Source: Lytechinus pictus
Lineage: Eukaryota > Echinodermata > Echinoidea > Temnopleuroida > Toxopneustidae
Length of the DNA stretch: 64,000 bases
Assembly (NCBI RefSeq): GCF_037042905.1
Contig: NC_087257.1
Coordinates: forward strand, 17,685,001 to 17,749,000
Reading direction: 5' to 3'
Shown: piece by piece, positions 1 to 11,295 of the stretch
How the letters are laid out: every line of letters starts with the position of its first letter
How positions within the stretch are numbered: the first letter of the stretch is position 1
The notes under the pieces: generated by a model
The model's database searches: none
The model's input: only the letters and a program-made list of their open reading frames with translations
What the model was told of the DNA's origin: nothing
Position numbers and translations under genes: made by a program

Positions 1-565
1 ATCCTGTAAGACAAAACGTTTTCTTTCGTTTTTGACATTACAATGAGCTCACTCATATTCAAGGAATTGCAATTCTTTTTTTTCTTTCTCATCAATAGAT
101 GGCCACTCCCATAATCCATTTTGTGTCGAGATATTTTTCTTTTTAATATTTGTTTTGATGGTAAATCTGAGTATTTATCAAATTAATAGGCTATCCTTGT
201 GTTTTTTTTCCATATTAAACAAAGCCAGCAGAAAATGTTATTGTACTATAGCGTAAGATTTTGAAAATCTTGCACCATTTAGCCAATATTCACAATTGGT
301 ATTCAATTTAAACAAGTATTTTAATTATTTGATATTTTTTGTTGCGTTTTGTTGATTATTTACATGTATTCTTAAACCATTTCATTTGTTATCCTTGTAT
401 TGTATCAATTTTTCTTTTAAATATTTTAAATGGAATTTTTCTAACTCCTTTGGTTATGAAATTTCAAGTATAATTTTCTCTCTTTTTTGAGGTTTTATAT
501 GTATCTAATGTTTAAATTTTCCCTCAAATTTTATGATTGAAAAATGTTTTTTGTGTCCTTGACAG

Positions 566-605
566 TGACGAAGAAATGGACACCTACTCAGGAACACAAC
601 ACTGG
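566..605 (+). CDS. Weak candidate exon of a second, plus-strand gene
   Basis: A good acceptor (TTTTTTGTGTCCTTGACAG) precedes 40 bases open in two frames, one reading DEEMDTYSGTQHW, then a poor GTGTGT donor. The window also begins with ATCCT followed by GTAAGA, which looks like an exon end and donor. A further acceptor, AAATTATTTTAG, lies at 824 before sequence open in either frame. The family is not recognised and chance is quite possible. Confidence 0.18.
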
Positions 606-860
606 GTGTGTTTTGAAAATTTTTCATATTATTTTTTGTTTTAAATGTTGTTAATGATGATGCTAAAAAACAAGACATATCAGAAAATGTTCTTCTCTTT
701 ATCAAACAACAAATCAATATTTAAAAGTTAGTTTTGAATTTATTCATGTAAGGAACACAGGGTTTGAACATTGATTATGTGTTCTAATATTACATGCACT
801 TGTACTTGTTGAAAATTATTTTAGACTCATCCAGCCATGGCACTGCAAAGATCAGCATTG

Positions 861-940
861 TTTTTGCACACAAACTCAATGGGATATGACAAATCTATTG
901 TTTTTGCACACAAACTCAATGGGATATGACAAATCTATTT
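861..940. repeat. 40-bp direct tandem duplication
   Basis: The unit beginning TTTTTGCACACAAACTCAAT occurs twice back to back (861-900 and 901-940), with only the last base differing. It sits inside the weak candidate exon that would start at 825. Confidence 0.95.
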
Positions 941-2136
941 CACAGAGACTGGATTCAAATGCCTGACCCCTGGTTACAAAATGCTTTAGTCCGATCACCA
1001 TCTTCAGTTCCCCCTTATTTAGGCATTTTGGGCAACCATGTAGCCTTGTGTTATCAGTTCATAAACATACTCGTGTACATTACATTCTCAGGTAAACGTA
1101 CCTCATCAAGAGTACTGTTTGATTCTATGAAGCATGACATGTTTATAGTTAGTTGCAAGTTCCAAACACCTTGATAAGACTAGTTTTCAGCTATCTTGTG
1201 TTCTGCGGCTAATGAACGTAGTGGGCAACCAACTTCCAGAAAAGTGTTCATGAATGTGGGGCTGGGATCATGTGCTCATAGACTTTCGTAGCCAGCCCAA
1301 ATGCCTTTGTTTTGTAAACTGATTTTAGCTCAGGTGCATGCGGATGCCTGTGCATGCCTTTGCATGAATGTAAACCAACTACAGTCCATATCAAAACTGC
1401 AGTGAAGACAAAGCCTAAACAAGAGTTTAGCTGCAACGAGATCAAAGTCAAAGTAGGGCAATGCCTGGTGTGCCTTAGGTTATTGATTGATGAGATATTT
1501 GGGAGTAACTAATCGATAAAAAATTATTGCTCAAATTTATTTGAAAAAAAATGGGCATTGGGGCTGGCTGCAGTGGTCTATTAGCACCACGAACTGTATG
1601 ATTGCAACTAATATAGGATGGACACAAGAACAGAGGATATCTTACCAAATTTGTTGCTTATGTCCATTTTAGATATCAGCAATTGTTTTGATTGACTACT
1701 AATTTCTTCTGGTCTACAGCAATGCCAAGCCAGTTGGGAACTCGCCCAAATTTGTTTGTCAGATTTTTATTTCTTTGTGTTCGCTTGGTGAATGGTACAA
1801 TTGGATGTCATTCATTTCTGTGATTGAGCTGTTTTGTCCAAGAAATTCTATTTATTGCACAGTTTTTATACGAAATAATTAGCTTTATTTGCAATTTACC
1901 ATATTCATTGACGTCATCGCGACAACATCTTTTGGCGGTCAGTGCCTATGCCTTGCATGCGTTGGTGTCCTGCAGCTGGCGCTTCTGTGACAACTCTGTT
2001 TAATGTGTGTTCCTAAAGCCTCTGAGGGAGGGCGCTAAGAGAATTATGATGTCATGTGCATAAGGTATGTTCATGTCTGAATGATTCCTCAAGAAGAGGA
2101 TTGTTAGAATCAGATTCAGATGTTTTTTATGTCAGT

Positions 2137-2449
2137 CCTGGGGGCTTTTTCATAAAACTGTTTCACATGAATTTATTTACAATTGCAACATGTTCTTGTT
2201 CTAAATACCTTATTTCCTCCAGTGTTCTTTGAAGAGATTTGGACTGAATTTCTTACATCTTTGTCAAAAATGTGACAAGTGGTAAACTTTGCATCTAAAT
2301 TGCTCACTGATCAACAGGATGTAAATTCTTCAAAAGTCATTTTTACTGCTAAAATTATGAAGAGTCTGAATTAACACCCAAGAGCATGTTCAATTTGTCT
2401 TAAAGTCATACATATCTTTACGAAAAGTTTTATGAAACGTGCCCCCAGG
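2137..2449. mobile_element. MITE-like element with CCTGGGGGC...TTTCATAAAACT inverted ends
   Basis: The left end CCTGGGGGCTTTTTCATAAA is mirrored by TTTTATGAAACGTGCCCCCAGG at the right. About 310 bp, non-coding. Confidence 0.75.
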
Positions 2450-2742
2450 TGATATTTTTACAAATCAAATTTAATTTATAGTGTTTTTATACACCTTTTT
2501 TTACTACATTCATATGAATTTAGGCTTGTCTTATTAGTACCCATGTTCATTCAAAATTGATTTGTTTATAATGTAGAAAACCTGTAATGTGAGAAAGAGC
2601 ATTGCTCGTAAGAGATGATGTTCACTAAACTTTTAATTTGATTTGACCAATCAGAGAACGAGGTTTCCAGATGACAAATTATGTTGTTACTGGCTTTCCA
2701 CAGTAGGGATCCATTTATAGTTGATTCTTTTTAAGACCATTT

Positions 2743-2920
2743 GGGTGTTTCATAAAACTATTCATAACTTACGAGCGACTTCATGATCAACTGGTTACCC
2801 TGTCTTAGTAACCAAACCAGCACCGATGCAAATCTGGTGTGTATTATTAACTGCAAGAAAGGATCACCAGTCGTTCGTAATGCCGCTTGTAACTTACAAA
2901 CCGCTTTATGAAACACAGAG
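2743..2920. mobile_element. MITE-like element with TTTCATAAA inverted ends
   Basis: The left GGTGTTTCATAAAACT is mirrored by CGCTTTATGAAACACAGAG. Related in its ends to the element at 2137-2449; non-coding. Confidence 0.6.
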
Positions 2921-3596
2921 GGGCCGATTTCATGAAACTTGTCACAGTAACAAATTCGCAGTAATTGTTGAAAGCTACTGAAATCACTCAATTTGATTGG
3001 CTGATAGTAAGCTTGCTACAGAAATGCGTCTTCATGAAACAGGACCCTGAACTTGATCTGCCATGAAGGGAGAAAAAAACACTCCCAGGGGGTTGTTTGT
3101 CAAAGGAGCGATTCCATGCTAGAAAAATCAGCCATTTTCACAACATTTATCAACCTGCTGTCCAAATGAACGAAGAACTTCAATCTGCTTTGTGGTAATA
3201 TTGAAGTACTACTGGGTAGACATGCAAAAAACTGACAACCAACAAAAATATGTCGTCCATAGGTGAATTAGAGCATAAATTTTGCGTGTCGTACTCATAA
3301 TCAATTTTTTTTGTGTTGGTTATTAGTTTTTCACACGACTACCCACTATAGCTTTATCACTGACAAAAAAAATATTCTATTGCTCAAGCAATTGCTCAAG
3401 CATTCGGCTAGAAAACTAGAAATTTTTGTCAAAATGTCCTGTACGACATGTATGGAATCGCCCAAAGATTTAAGAGTGACGAGTTGCACTTAAATTTCAG
3501 TTGCTTCATAATCTGATCTTCAAAAAGCAAACATTAAGAAGTATAGTAATTCTTCTTCATACTGTAAAAATTTGAAGCTGTAAAGTTATATAAAGG

Positions 3597-3713
3597 TCAG
3601 AGGCGGTGGAACGTCAGGCTCATACAATGAAAGTGGAGGGGCACCTATTGTTTGGCAGACAAAAGATGCCCCTCCACTTTCTTTGTCTAAGCCCGATGAT
3701 CCGCCGCCTCTGA
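3597..3713. mobile_element. Small foldback element with TCAGAGGCGG ends
   Basis: TCAGAGGCGGTGG at the left pairs with CCGCCGCCTCTGA at the right. Internal AAAGTGGAGGGGCA pairs with TGCCCCTCCACTTT, so nearly the whole 117 bp folds on itself. Confidence 0.8.
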
Positions 3714-4230
3714 TAAGGGTTCATTTGAAACCATTTTTTGTGAAATTCTTGGAAATTTCACCGAGATTGCAGAGCTCATGATTGAGTGAACCCCGACCTT
3801 CAAACCTTGTTTTCTCATTATTTGATGCTCTGATTGAATTTCTTCTACACTTAAATCTAGTACTTATGTTGGTTATCGTTAATCACTTCTCATATTAAGT
3901 TTTAAAGCCAAGGATGTGCTTTTTCAAGCTCAAGTGGTTTTGGGTTGGCTGGTCCAGAGTGGCACTGGAATGTGAGGCGGTACCATTCTATGTATGGTGA
4001 AGTTCATTTAAGTTTAAATTTACATTTCATGAAGGATGACTGTATTTATATTGACTTTGGAAATTTTTGTAAAGAAGATGGATTGATAGTGTAAATATAC
4101 AAATTAATTATGTACATTTTATCTCCTGTGTAATTATTACATGTGGTGTACTGTGTATTATGTCATGGACCTATGAAGAGATGGACGATTAACGTGAGCA
4201 TTTCTTTGATCCAAGGATAGTTAGCGTCAC

Positions 4231-4498
4231 CAGTGGCCCGTAACACAAAGCTTAGCAATGATCGTAGAACATTTTTCTACGATTGATTCCATGGACTACA
4301 ATGTACAATCAATCGTAGAAATCAAGCGTACGGTCCATCGCTAACCTTTGTGTTATGGGACCCTGGGCTCTGTAACACAAAGCATAACGATTGATCGTAA
4401 GCTTTAATTTTTACGATTGATTGTACATTGTAGTCAATGCAATCAATCGTGAAAATTTGTTCTACGATCATTGCTAAGCTTTGTGTTACGGGCTCCAG
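4231..4498. mobile_element. Double foldback element with CCCGTAACACAAAGC ends
   Basis: CCCGTAACACAAAGCTTAGC at the left pairs with GCTAAGCTTTGTGTTACGGG at the right. Two nested hairpins (about 4237-4362 and 4376-4492) share the TACGATTGATTGTACATTGT motif, suggesting a tandem pair of one element. Confidence 0.8.
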
Positions 4499-5479
4499 GT
4501 TATGTGCATCTTAATAAGATTAACAAAGGTAAACAAGAACTGCACATCGATTTTCCATGATTTCAGTGATTTGTTATCAAATGCGCACACAATAAGCCAG
4601 TTCACGGTTAGCTCATGATCAACTTTTCTCAAATGACCTTTGTGATTTTTCATTAGGATAAGCACTATCATTTTCAAATGTAGATGTTGCATAAGCTTTA
4701 CCGGTAGAGTATTCAAATTCTAAGAACAAAAGGCATTGTATAGACCAGGTGACTAGAATAGTACATCAGTGATAAAGTTTGGAAATCTGTTTTATTGTCT
4801 GCCTTTGGCACATTTGACTATTGTTTAGGCTACTGTCAAATACCAGTGATTATGAAGGCTCTATTTATTACTGTTCAGCTTGGATGTGATAAATATTTTG
4901 AAAGGAATACATGAATAATCATCAAATGCCTATGTCAGTGAATTTGAAAGCCACCTTCATGGTTGTCTCCATTGATGACCTTTTTCTGCTCGTGCGCAGT
5001 TTACAACCGTGAACAGGCTTATATGTGAAATATAACATTCCAATCATGAACTGCTTCAGGCCCTTCTCACGGTAATGATCATAGGACCAAGGAAGACAAG
5101 TATGAAGAGAGATGACAATAACAGTTGCCTGTTAGTGAATTCATTATCTAAGCGATGAATGTCCTTCTCTTCATAGGTCCATGGTTATGTCAAGCAAGTT
5201 TCGAATGGTTGCGAGTGAATAGCACAACTGATCCAAAAACACAGTAAATTATTGAAAATGCTTGTCAAATGACAATGGAACGGCAGTTTCATCCCAAGTT
5301 TTGGGGCCGACGAAAAATAGTTATGTATGGAAAGCCACTGGTAAGCTTTCCTGTGGGGTGCCCGTTTTGTAGATAATATCTTCTTAATGTAATAATGCGT
5401 TATCATGGTGGGCATGCTACATGTAAAACCATACAGAAGCAAAAAAAAAAAATTCAGCACACTAATGTCTGCCTGAAAA

Positions 5480-8400
5480 TAGCAATCTCTTTAATATTCA
5501 AATAAACCACTACAACATGTGAATTCACATTTTAATATCATAAATATCGGTGCAAATTCGAGGAATTAATAAAACTCTGTTTTCCAGCCAAAATATACAG
5601 ATAGACATCAGTGAAAGTGCTATAAAAATTTTAGTTATCAATTTTTCCATACATGTACATGAATTCAGTACTATACATTCTACATCTACAATACAGACAC
5701 AGTATTCCCTTTTCTCAAAACAAATGACATATTCAACGTAAAAAAAATAAATAAAAGATATAAATCCATCTAAATCACAATTGAATTTCTATTTACAAAT
5801 ACCTTACTATTATTCCTGCATACAGAGAATGACTTGATACATGTACATGTATAAAGGGGAAAAAAGAATGAAAATAAACACTTAAGTTTTATGGATACAT
5901 GAATATTGAGCAATAATAGTTAACATTTTAAGGCTACATGTAGATGCATTCAGCCTCGGCATCGCCTATTAACTGACAGCGCCATACCAGATGAGCTGGA
6001 CGTTGGGATGAAAATCACGCAATATACTACACGTTTTGTGTGGATGTGAATATTCATTAGGCATACTCGACTCCGCCCTGCATTTGCGAATTTTCAATGT
6101 AAGCTGGGGTATTTGGGAGCAAATCCAGGAATCTCTGACAAAATAATGAGAGGTTGAAACAGGATTTTTTTTTTTGAAAATGGGATTCATGTAAGGAACT
6201 TTTTAATGAAAAGGGCTCTATGTCTAAGGATCTTTCTTGAAAAAGTCGCCCTTCCCAGCAGTATATTCCTGTTCACCCAATATAGATCAATGAGACTTAA
6301 TACTGACTTATTTAATGCATCAGTGAAACTGTTTCCAATATTCTGAGCAAATTATGTGTTTTATGGAGGAATCTGTATCACATGACATATGAGGGAGCTG
6401 CTCCTTTTGTGACATCATTAAATTGAAACCTACATGTACATGTAGAAAATCCATACACTCCCATTATTCTTTGATGTGTTTTCACCAAACCTTAATATGT
6501 TTCTCTGATAACAAACCCGCTGACACACTATCGTCTCAGAATTTATTTTAAAAAAAAAAGTTTAGATCTCATGGTTTCTTTGTGAATTCAGACAGTTAAC
6601 ATACAGTGCATACATGTAGGAATAAATATATATATAAATACAGTACCGATACTACTTCTACTCTTAAAAAGAACCATACAATGAGTTTGGTTTAGATAGA
6701 TATTGACCTTGGTATAAAAATATATAATTTTCTTGCAGAAGTGCAGATTTATATAACTCTCGGTACATTGCTAGACTTCACACTGACGCATATATTGACA
6801 CAGCTAAAAACATTTCATAAAAGAAATACAAATTCTAACACACATACATGTATTTGCTGAAAAATATCTAACTATAAAAATGGGATGTACATTTCACCAG
6901 AATTTCATGAATTAATCAACAAAACTAGAAATAATCTGTTAATGTGTGAACATTGTCACGACAAATCATTTTTTTTGCACCAATTATTAGCTAGGTACAC
7001 CCTAACTTCTAATGTAACCTTTCAGGATTTCTTATCAAATTGAAATCAAAATATTAAAATTTCATTAGATTCACTATTTAATAGATTAACAAAAAATTTG
7101 AAAATTCATATACTAATCAAATATTTTTATTGTTTTTGTTGACCAATTCAATACAAATTCAGCTTTTCTATGTATTTGAATACTATTTGCTTTAATTGTG
7201 ACCATCTTCAAACTTCTTTATTTGTTGTGAAAAATATTAAATTTGGTTCCCCATTTCAATTTACAGAACTTGTAAACATACATGTAATTTTTTTTTTTTT
7301 TAGATATTATTCTAATACACACGTACATGCACTATAAATCGATACATCAATTACATGTATGTGAACTACAATGCAAAAAGTGTGTAAGGCACAATGAGCT
7401 ATTTAGGGCATTATACAGAAAGTTTCACTTTGGTTAAAACATCCTTCAACTCAAGACAAACTTTATTCCCATACAGAGTTGTGTAGAACAATTCAGAAGG
7501 AAAAAAATCATATCAAAACGAGAACATGGAAAATATCAAAATTTAATATTCTTTCCTCTAAATTAGAGTGGGCAGTCTTGGGTGAGTGCAATAAATACCA
7601 TGACAGCATTTACAAAATATAGACCTATATATACAGAGGTACAGCATCAATATGTAGTCTAGTTTGAAATATCTAAATAATATAGCAGGGATCCATCCCA
7701 TAATAAATATGTTTCACAGTGGTAGAAATACTAAAATGGAACGGATAACACTGTTCATTTCTATTGCATCTGAATACATGAATATTAAATAGAATCCGTT
7801 TCAGCAGGCTATCTTACACCAGGATCTCACAAATAGAGATCTATACAAAACCTACCGCTACGTCGTATTTGTACGTTCAGCCTACGTCTATGGTGAAAAC
7901 GATTATTTCATTTATCTACTGCAATGCATGTATCTAAAAATAGATGTAGACTATACATGGAAAATAAATATGTTTCTTCTTATGTAAAGGGGCTTTCCCA
8001 ATCATCGCTCTTGCGATCGTTTGTGATCATTTGGTCACAATAAATGCTGCACACGATCGCAACGGTAGGAAGCAGTAGCACCACTAATTGTGAAAGGGGC
8101 TTTACTAGGCATCCATACACAAATCCTAGCGGTTTAATCTTAGGGTTACTTTTACACTTGAATACATAGATCATTACTTGCAATCATGCAGAAAATTACT
8201 TACTACAGTATCAATCGCTTAGCTTGGTGTTATAGGCCCTTGGGGGCTATCTAAAAAAAAACAAGTATATTTCGAAGTTGTATTTAAAAACTCAGTCTGC
8301 CTGTGGTATGTAATTCAGGATGGGATTGGTCAGATTATATCTAGGAGATGCACGGTTATGCGTAGTAATTAATGGAATTATGGTTTGAATACCATGAGCG

Positions 8401-9414
8401 CATCGGCAGAAGTTAAAGTCATACTTAACTACTTGTGAAACAATCCACAGTTCAGCCTACGATAACGCCAACATTTTGAACATGTAAGTTGGGACTTTAA
8501 GCACGACTTAAAGTCATACTTAAAAATAAACCCCAGTTCAGCCTTTGATAACTATAGTCTCGAATACTCTTCGGATAAAATATTATATTAAACTAATGTT
8601 TTAATAAATCTTGGTTATTCAATAATGGTGCATAAACAATATGGACAATATTCTAGATTGTTTTGTGCAATTCGAGTTAAACCTCATACCCATAATAACT
8701 GTCCCAATTACCAACCATCTGACAAAAAAATATTAGTAATAACAAAACAAAACTATACAATACTCAATATCCGTGTCACATGTGTTTCTGTTTAAAATGC
8801 ATGAATATCCGAGTTAAAGCACCGTATCGTTGGAGCAGCATCTCTAGGGACAGTGGTTTTGCGTTTACTGGTAAATCAAAACAGGAAATCCATTTTGGTT
8901 CTTTACATGTCCATTTCAATTCATGCAAACAATTAATTGAATTTACCTTTATGAAACGGAATTCATATTTTTGCTGTGTATTTTTCTATAGCATAACATA
9001 ATTTTCATCTTAGATCAGGTTTGGAATGAAATTACATTTTTTCAGAAACCAAAATTGCCATTTAAAAAAATGGAAAATCACTGTCCCTACTTTGAAAGAG
9101 CAGGATTCCTATTCAAAAATGTCACACAGATGTTTATGAAGGTGCCTAAATGAATGGGAGCCACGTATACCAAACAACAAAAGTTCCACATTCAAGCAAA
9201 CCCTATCAAAACTTTCTCAAAATTCTGAAAATAACAAATTTCATAGTACTCAAAATGCATTGTATTCGTCAGATAAAACACCATGACATGTAAACTGCAA
9301 GGATATAAAAAATACTCTCTTTATATGACAGAAAATAGAAATGGGTAATGTAAGAATAATGTTTGAAATAATCTTTCCCTGTAGAATGAAATGAAAAATA
9401 ATAAATGATAATAA
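5480..9414. other. Very AT-rich region, no gene seen
   Basis: No supported exon on either strand. It includes one 115-bp MITE (7986-8103), a pair of similar segments near 8412 and 8507 (TTAAAGTCATACTTA followed by AGTTCAGCCT), and repeated ACATGTA palindromes. Part could be distal 3' UTR of PLXDC. AATAAA on the minus strand occurs at 7462-7467. Confidence 0.6.
7986..8103. mobile_element. 115-bp MITE family, copy 1
   Basis: The ends AAAGGGGCTTTC and GTGAAAGGGGCTTTA flank a core with GATCATTTGGTCACAATA, shared with the copies at 54421 and 62186. No coding capacity. Confidence 0.85.
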
Positions 9415-9672
9415 TAATAAACCATTCTTGTATAGCGCATATCACATTATGATTATAATGTCTCTATGCGCTTCCAAAGGACATGGATATCATTACCCTG
9501 GCTTCAGCTTGGTGGCGGTAATTACTTCAGCGCAAACACATTTCAAGGAATAAATTTCTACCAGGTACCTATTACCTCACTGGAGTGCTCAATATGGATG
9601 AATGGCTGGATTTGAAACCAAGACCCTCTGTTTGAATGTCAAGAGACTAATCCACTGGGCCACAATGCTTCA
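9415..9672 (-). mobile_element. tRNA-derived SINE, minus strand
   Basis: On the minus strand the head reads GTGGCCCAGTGGATTAGTCT (A-box-like), and further on GGTTTCAAATCCAG is B-box-like. The body includes CTGAAGCCAGGGTAATGA, shared with other SINE bodies here, and it ends in an AAT-repeat tail (plus-strand ATAATAATAATAAA). Confidence 0.65.
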
Positions 9673-11007
9673 AATGTCTCTTTTGGTTGCAAACCCTCAA
9701 CTAAGGTACCAGTTATTTGGAACCAGCGTCCCTGACAGAGCAAAATTCAGCCAAAAAAAGTATGCATGGCACTCCTAAAGGGCACATTTAAAATATCCCC
9801 CCCCCCCCCCCCCGTGTCAATGAGCATCTGCATGAGCATCTACGATTTTCAGTTCATAATTTAACTGAAGAAAATAATGCTCTTAGTCTTCCCCAATCCC
9901 TCGGACTTTATGTTTAGTACTGTAGGTATCAACACAAACCAGATCAATAAAGTAAATGTGTTCCTGAAAGTACAGTAGTAGGAATGTATAGAGCAGACAA
10001 ATCAAAACCCAAGAATGCTTTTTCTTATTTTTCCCCATAAAAAATAAAATCAGCCTTTCTGAAAAAATAGGATGTTAATTTGTGAGATACATGTATTCAT
10101 ATTCTCATATCAATTGACTAAAATAAATCAGTCATTTTCTAAACTTGTGCCATTCAAACTTGAGGTTTCTTCATAAATGGATACCCCATGAAAATGGTTT
10201 CAAAAATACACTTTTCCCATAGTAATAGATATCAGGCTCTTGGTATGAATATCAAAATTATTTTCTGTAAATTCATTAAGAATATGTGTTTAAAAAAAAT
10301 CTGCATATCACAATAAACATACATTTTAAAGTATCTGAAAAGTCAAATATTAATCAAACAAGAGATAAAAGATTGGGCCAACTCGAACATAGAATGACTG
10401 AATTTGAATAAAGATAGTGTCAAATATATCATTGGAATGGTATATCCTATAACAAATAATCGAATGAAGAAAACCTTTGACTATTAGCAGGCGGAACAGA
10501 GAGAAGTCTGTCAATAAAACTGCTCAAGGGAGATGTTAAATAGTCTTAGTGGGCAGGCCGGGTACATATATAGTCTTCATGAGCAAGCTCTTACTAGAAG
10601 GGCCACTGCTCTAATGACAAACAATAGATACCCTTGGCTATTGCCTAATGTTATCCAGTGAAATCCGATATCTACGGATATGGGAATGAAAAAATTTAGT
10701 ACTTTATGGCCCTTATACTGAACTCCAGTTTTAACTTCAAATATGGTCTAAATCTGGACTAAAATTACGGGAATCTAAAAAATTGTTGCAGTACTTCTTG
10801 CTTTTACTGGGATCCTTCCCTATAAAAAATTGTAATGTCACGGATTTGTGGAGATAAATCCGAAATGAACTGAATCATGTTCAACAGGTTGAAGACGATG
10901 GTTGCTATTAAATTTGATTACAATAGATAATCAGAACTTCAGCAAATTGTGACTTTATGAGTCGGGACATCGAAGGCAATTTGATGATACACGATAATGC
11001 GTTGAGA
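9673..11007 (-). other. Probable 3' UTR of PLXDC (start only)
   Basis: This is sense-strand sequence after the stop codon. No gene-like structure is visible. I found no canonical AATAAA on the minus strand between the stop and about 9670. Only variants such as CATAAA occur (near 10702 and 10954). The nearest canonical minus-strand AATAAA I noticed is at 7462-7467, which would imply a 3.5-kb UTR. The end is therefore not assigned. A 17-base C run is at 9797-9813. Confidence 0.4.
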
Positions 11008-11295
11008 TCAGCACTCCGCCATTTGGGCATGAGGGTCGATGCCAGTATCGAGCTTCGGCTCCGGATTGGCTGCGACGTCCCCGTTACCGGACAGCGTGGT
11101 CGCACCCGGCGCTCCGGTGGTGGTGATCACGGAAGGCGTGTCGGACATCGGGGGTGTGGGGATGGACGGTGAGTCCTGGGGAGGGGTGTAGGCAGGGGGT
11201 GGGGTAGGTTTGGTTTCTTGCATGTTACCCACGATGCTCTCCTCGTAGTTGTCGCGTGGGTTGCGACGTGCCATTTGACGGACTCGCTGCTGGAA
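11008..11295 (-). CDS. PLXDC: PLXDC last coding exon: proline-rich cytoplasmic tail
   Basis: 288 bases including the TGA stop, phase 0 in, acceptor TTGGTTAACAG. It encodes residues 395-489. A basic start (RVRQMARRN) is followed by a Pro/Thr/Ser-rich tail. PPAY at 427-430 is a PPxY pattern typical of WW-domain ligands. The protein ends AEC; human PLXDC2 ends EQC, so a near-terminal cysteine is shared. The exon is more GC-rich than the surrounding DNA. Confidence 0.92.
   Translation of the reverse strand, partial: FQQRVRQMARRNPRDNYEESIVGNMQETKPTPPPAYTPPQDSPSIPTPPMSDTPSVITTTGAPGATTLSGNGDVAANPEPKLDTGIDPHAQMAEC

Larger units (their letters stand above)
1180..5480. other. Left flank: no gene seen, several short inverted-repeat elements
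   Basis: AT-rich, without supported exons. It contains foldback elements at 2137-2449, 2743-2920, 3597-3713 and 4231-4498. The open frames are short and show no coding character. Confidence 0.7.
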
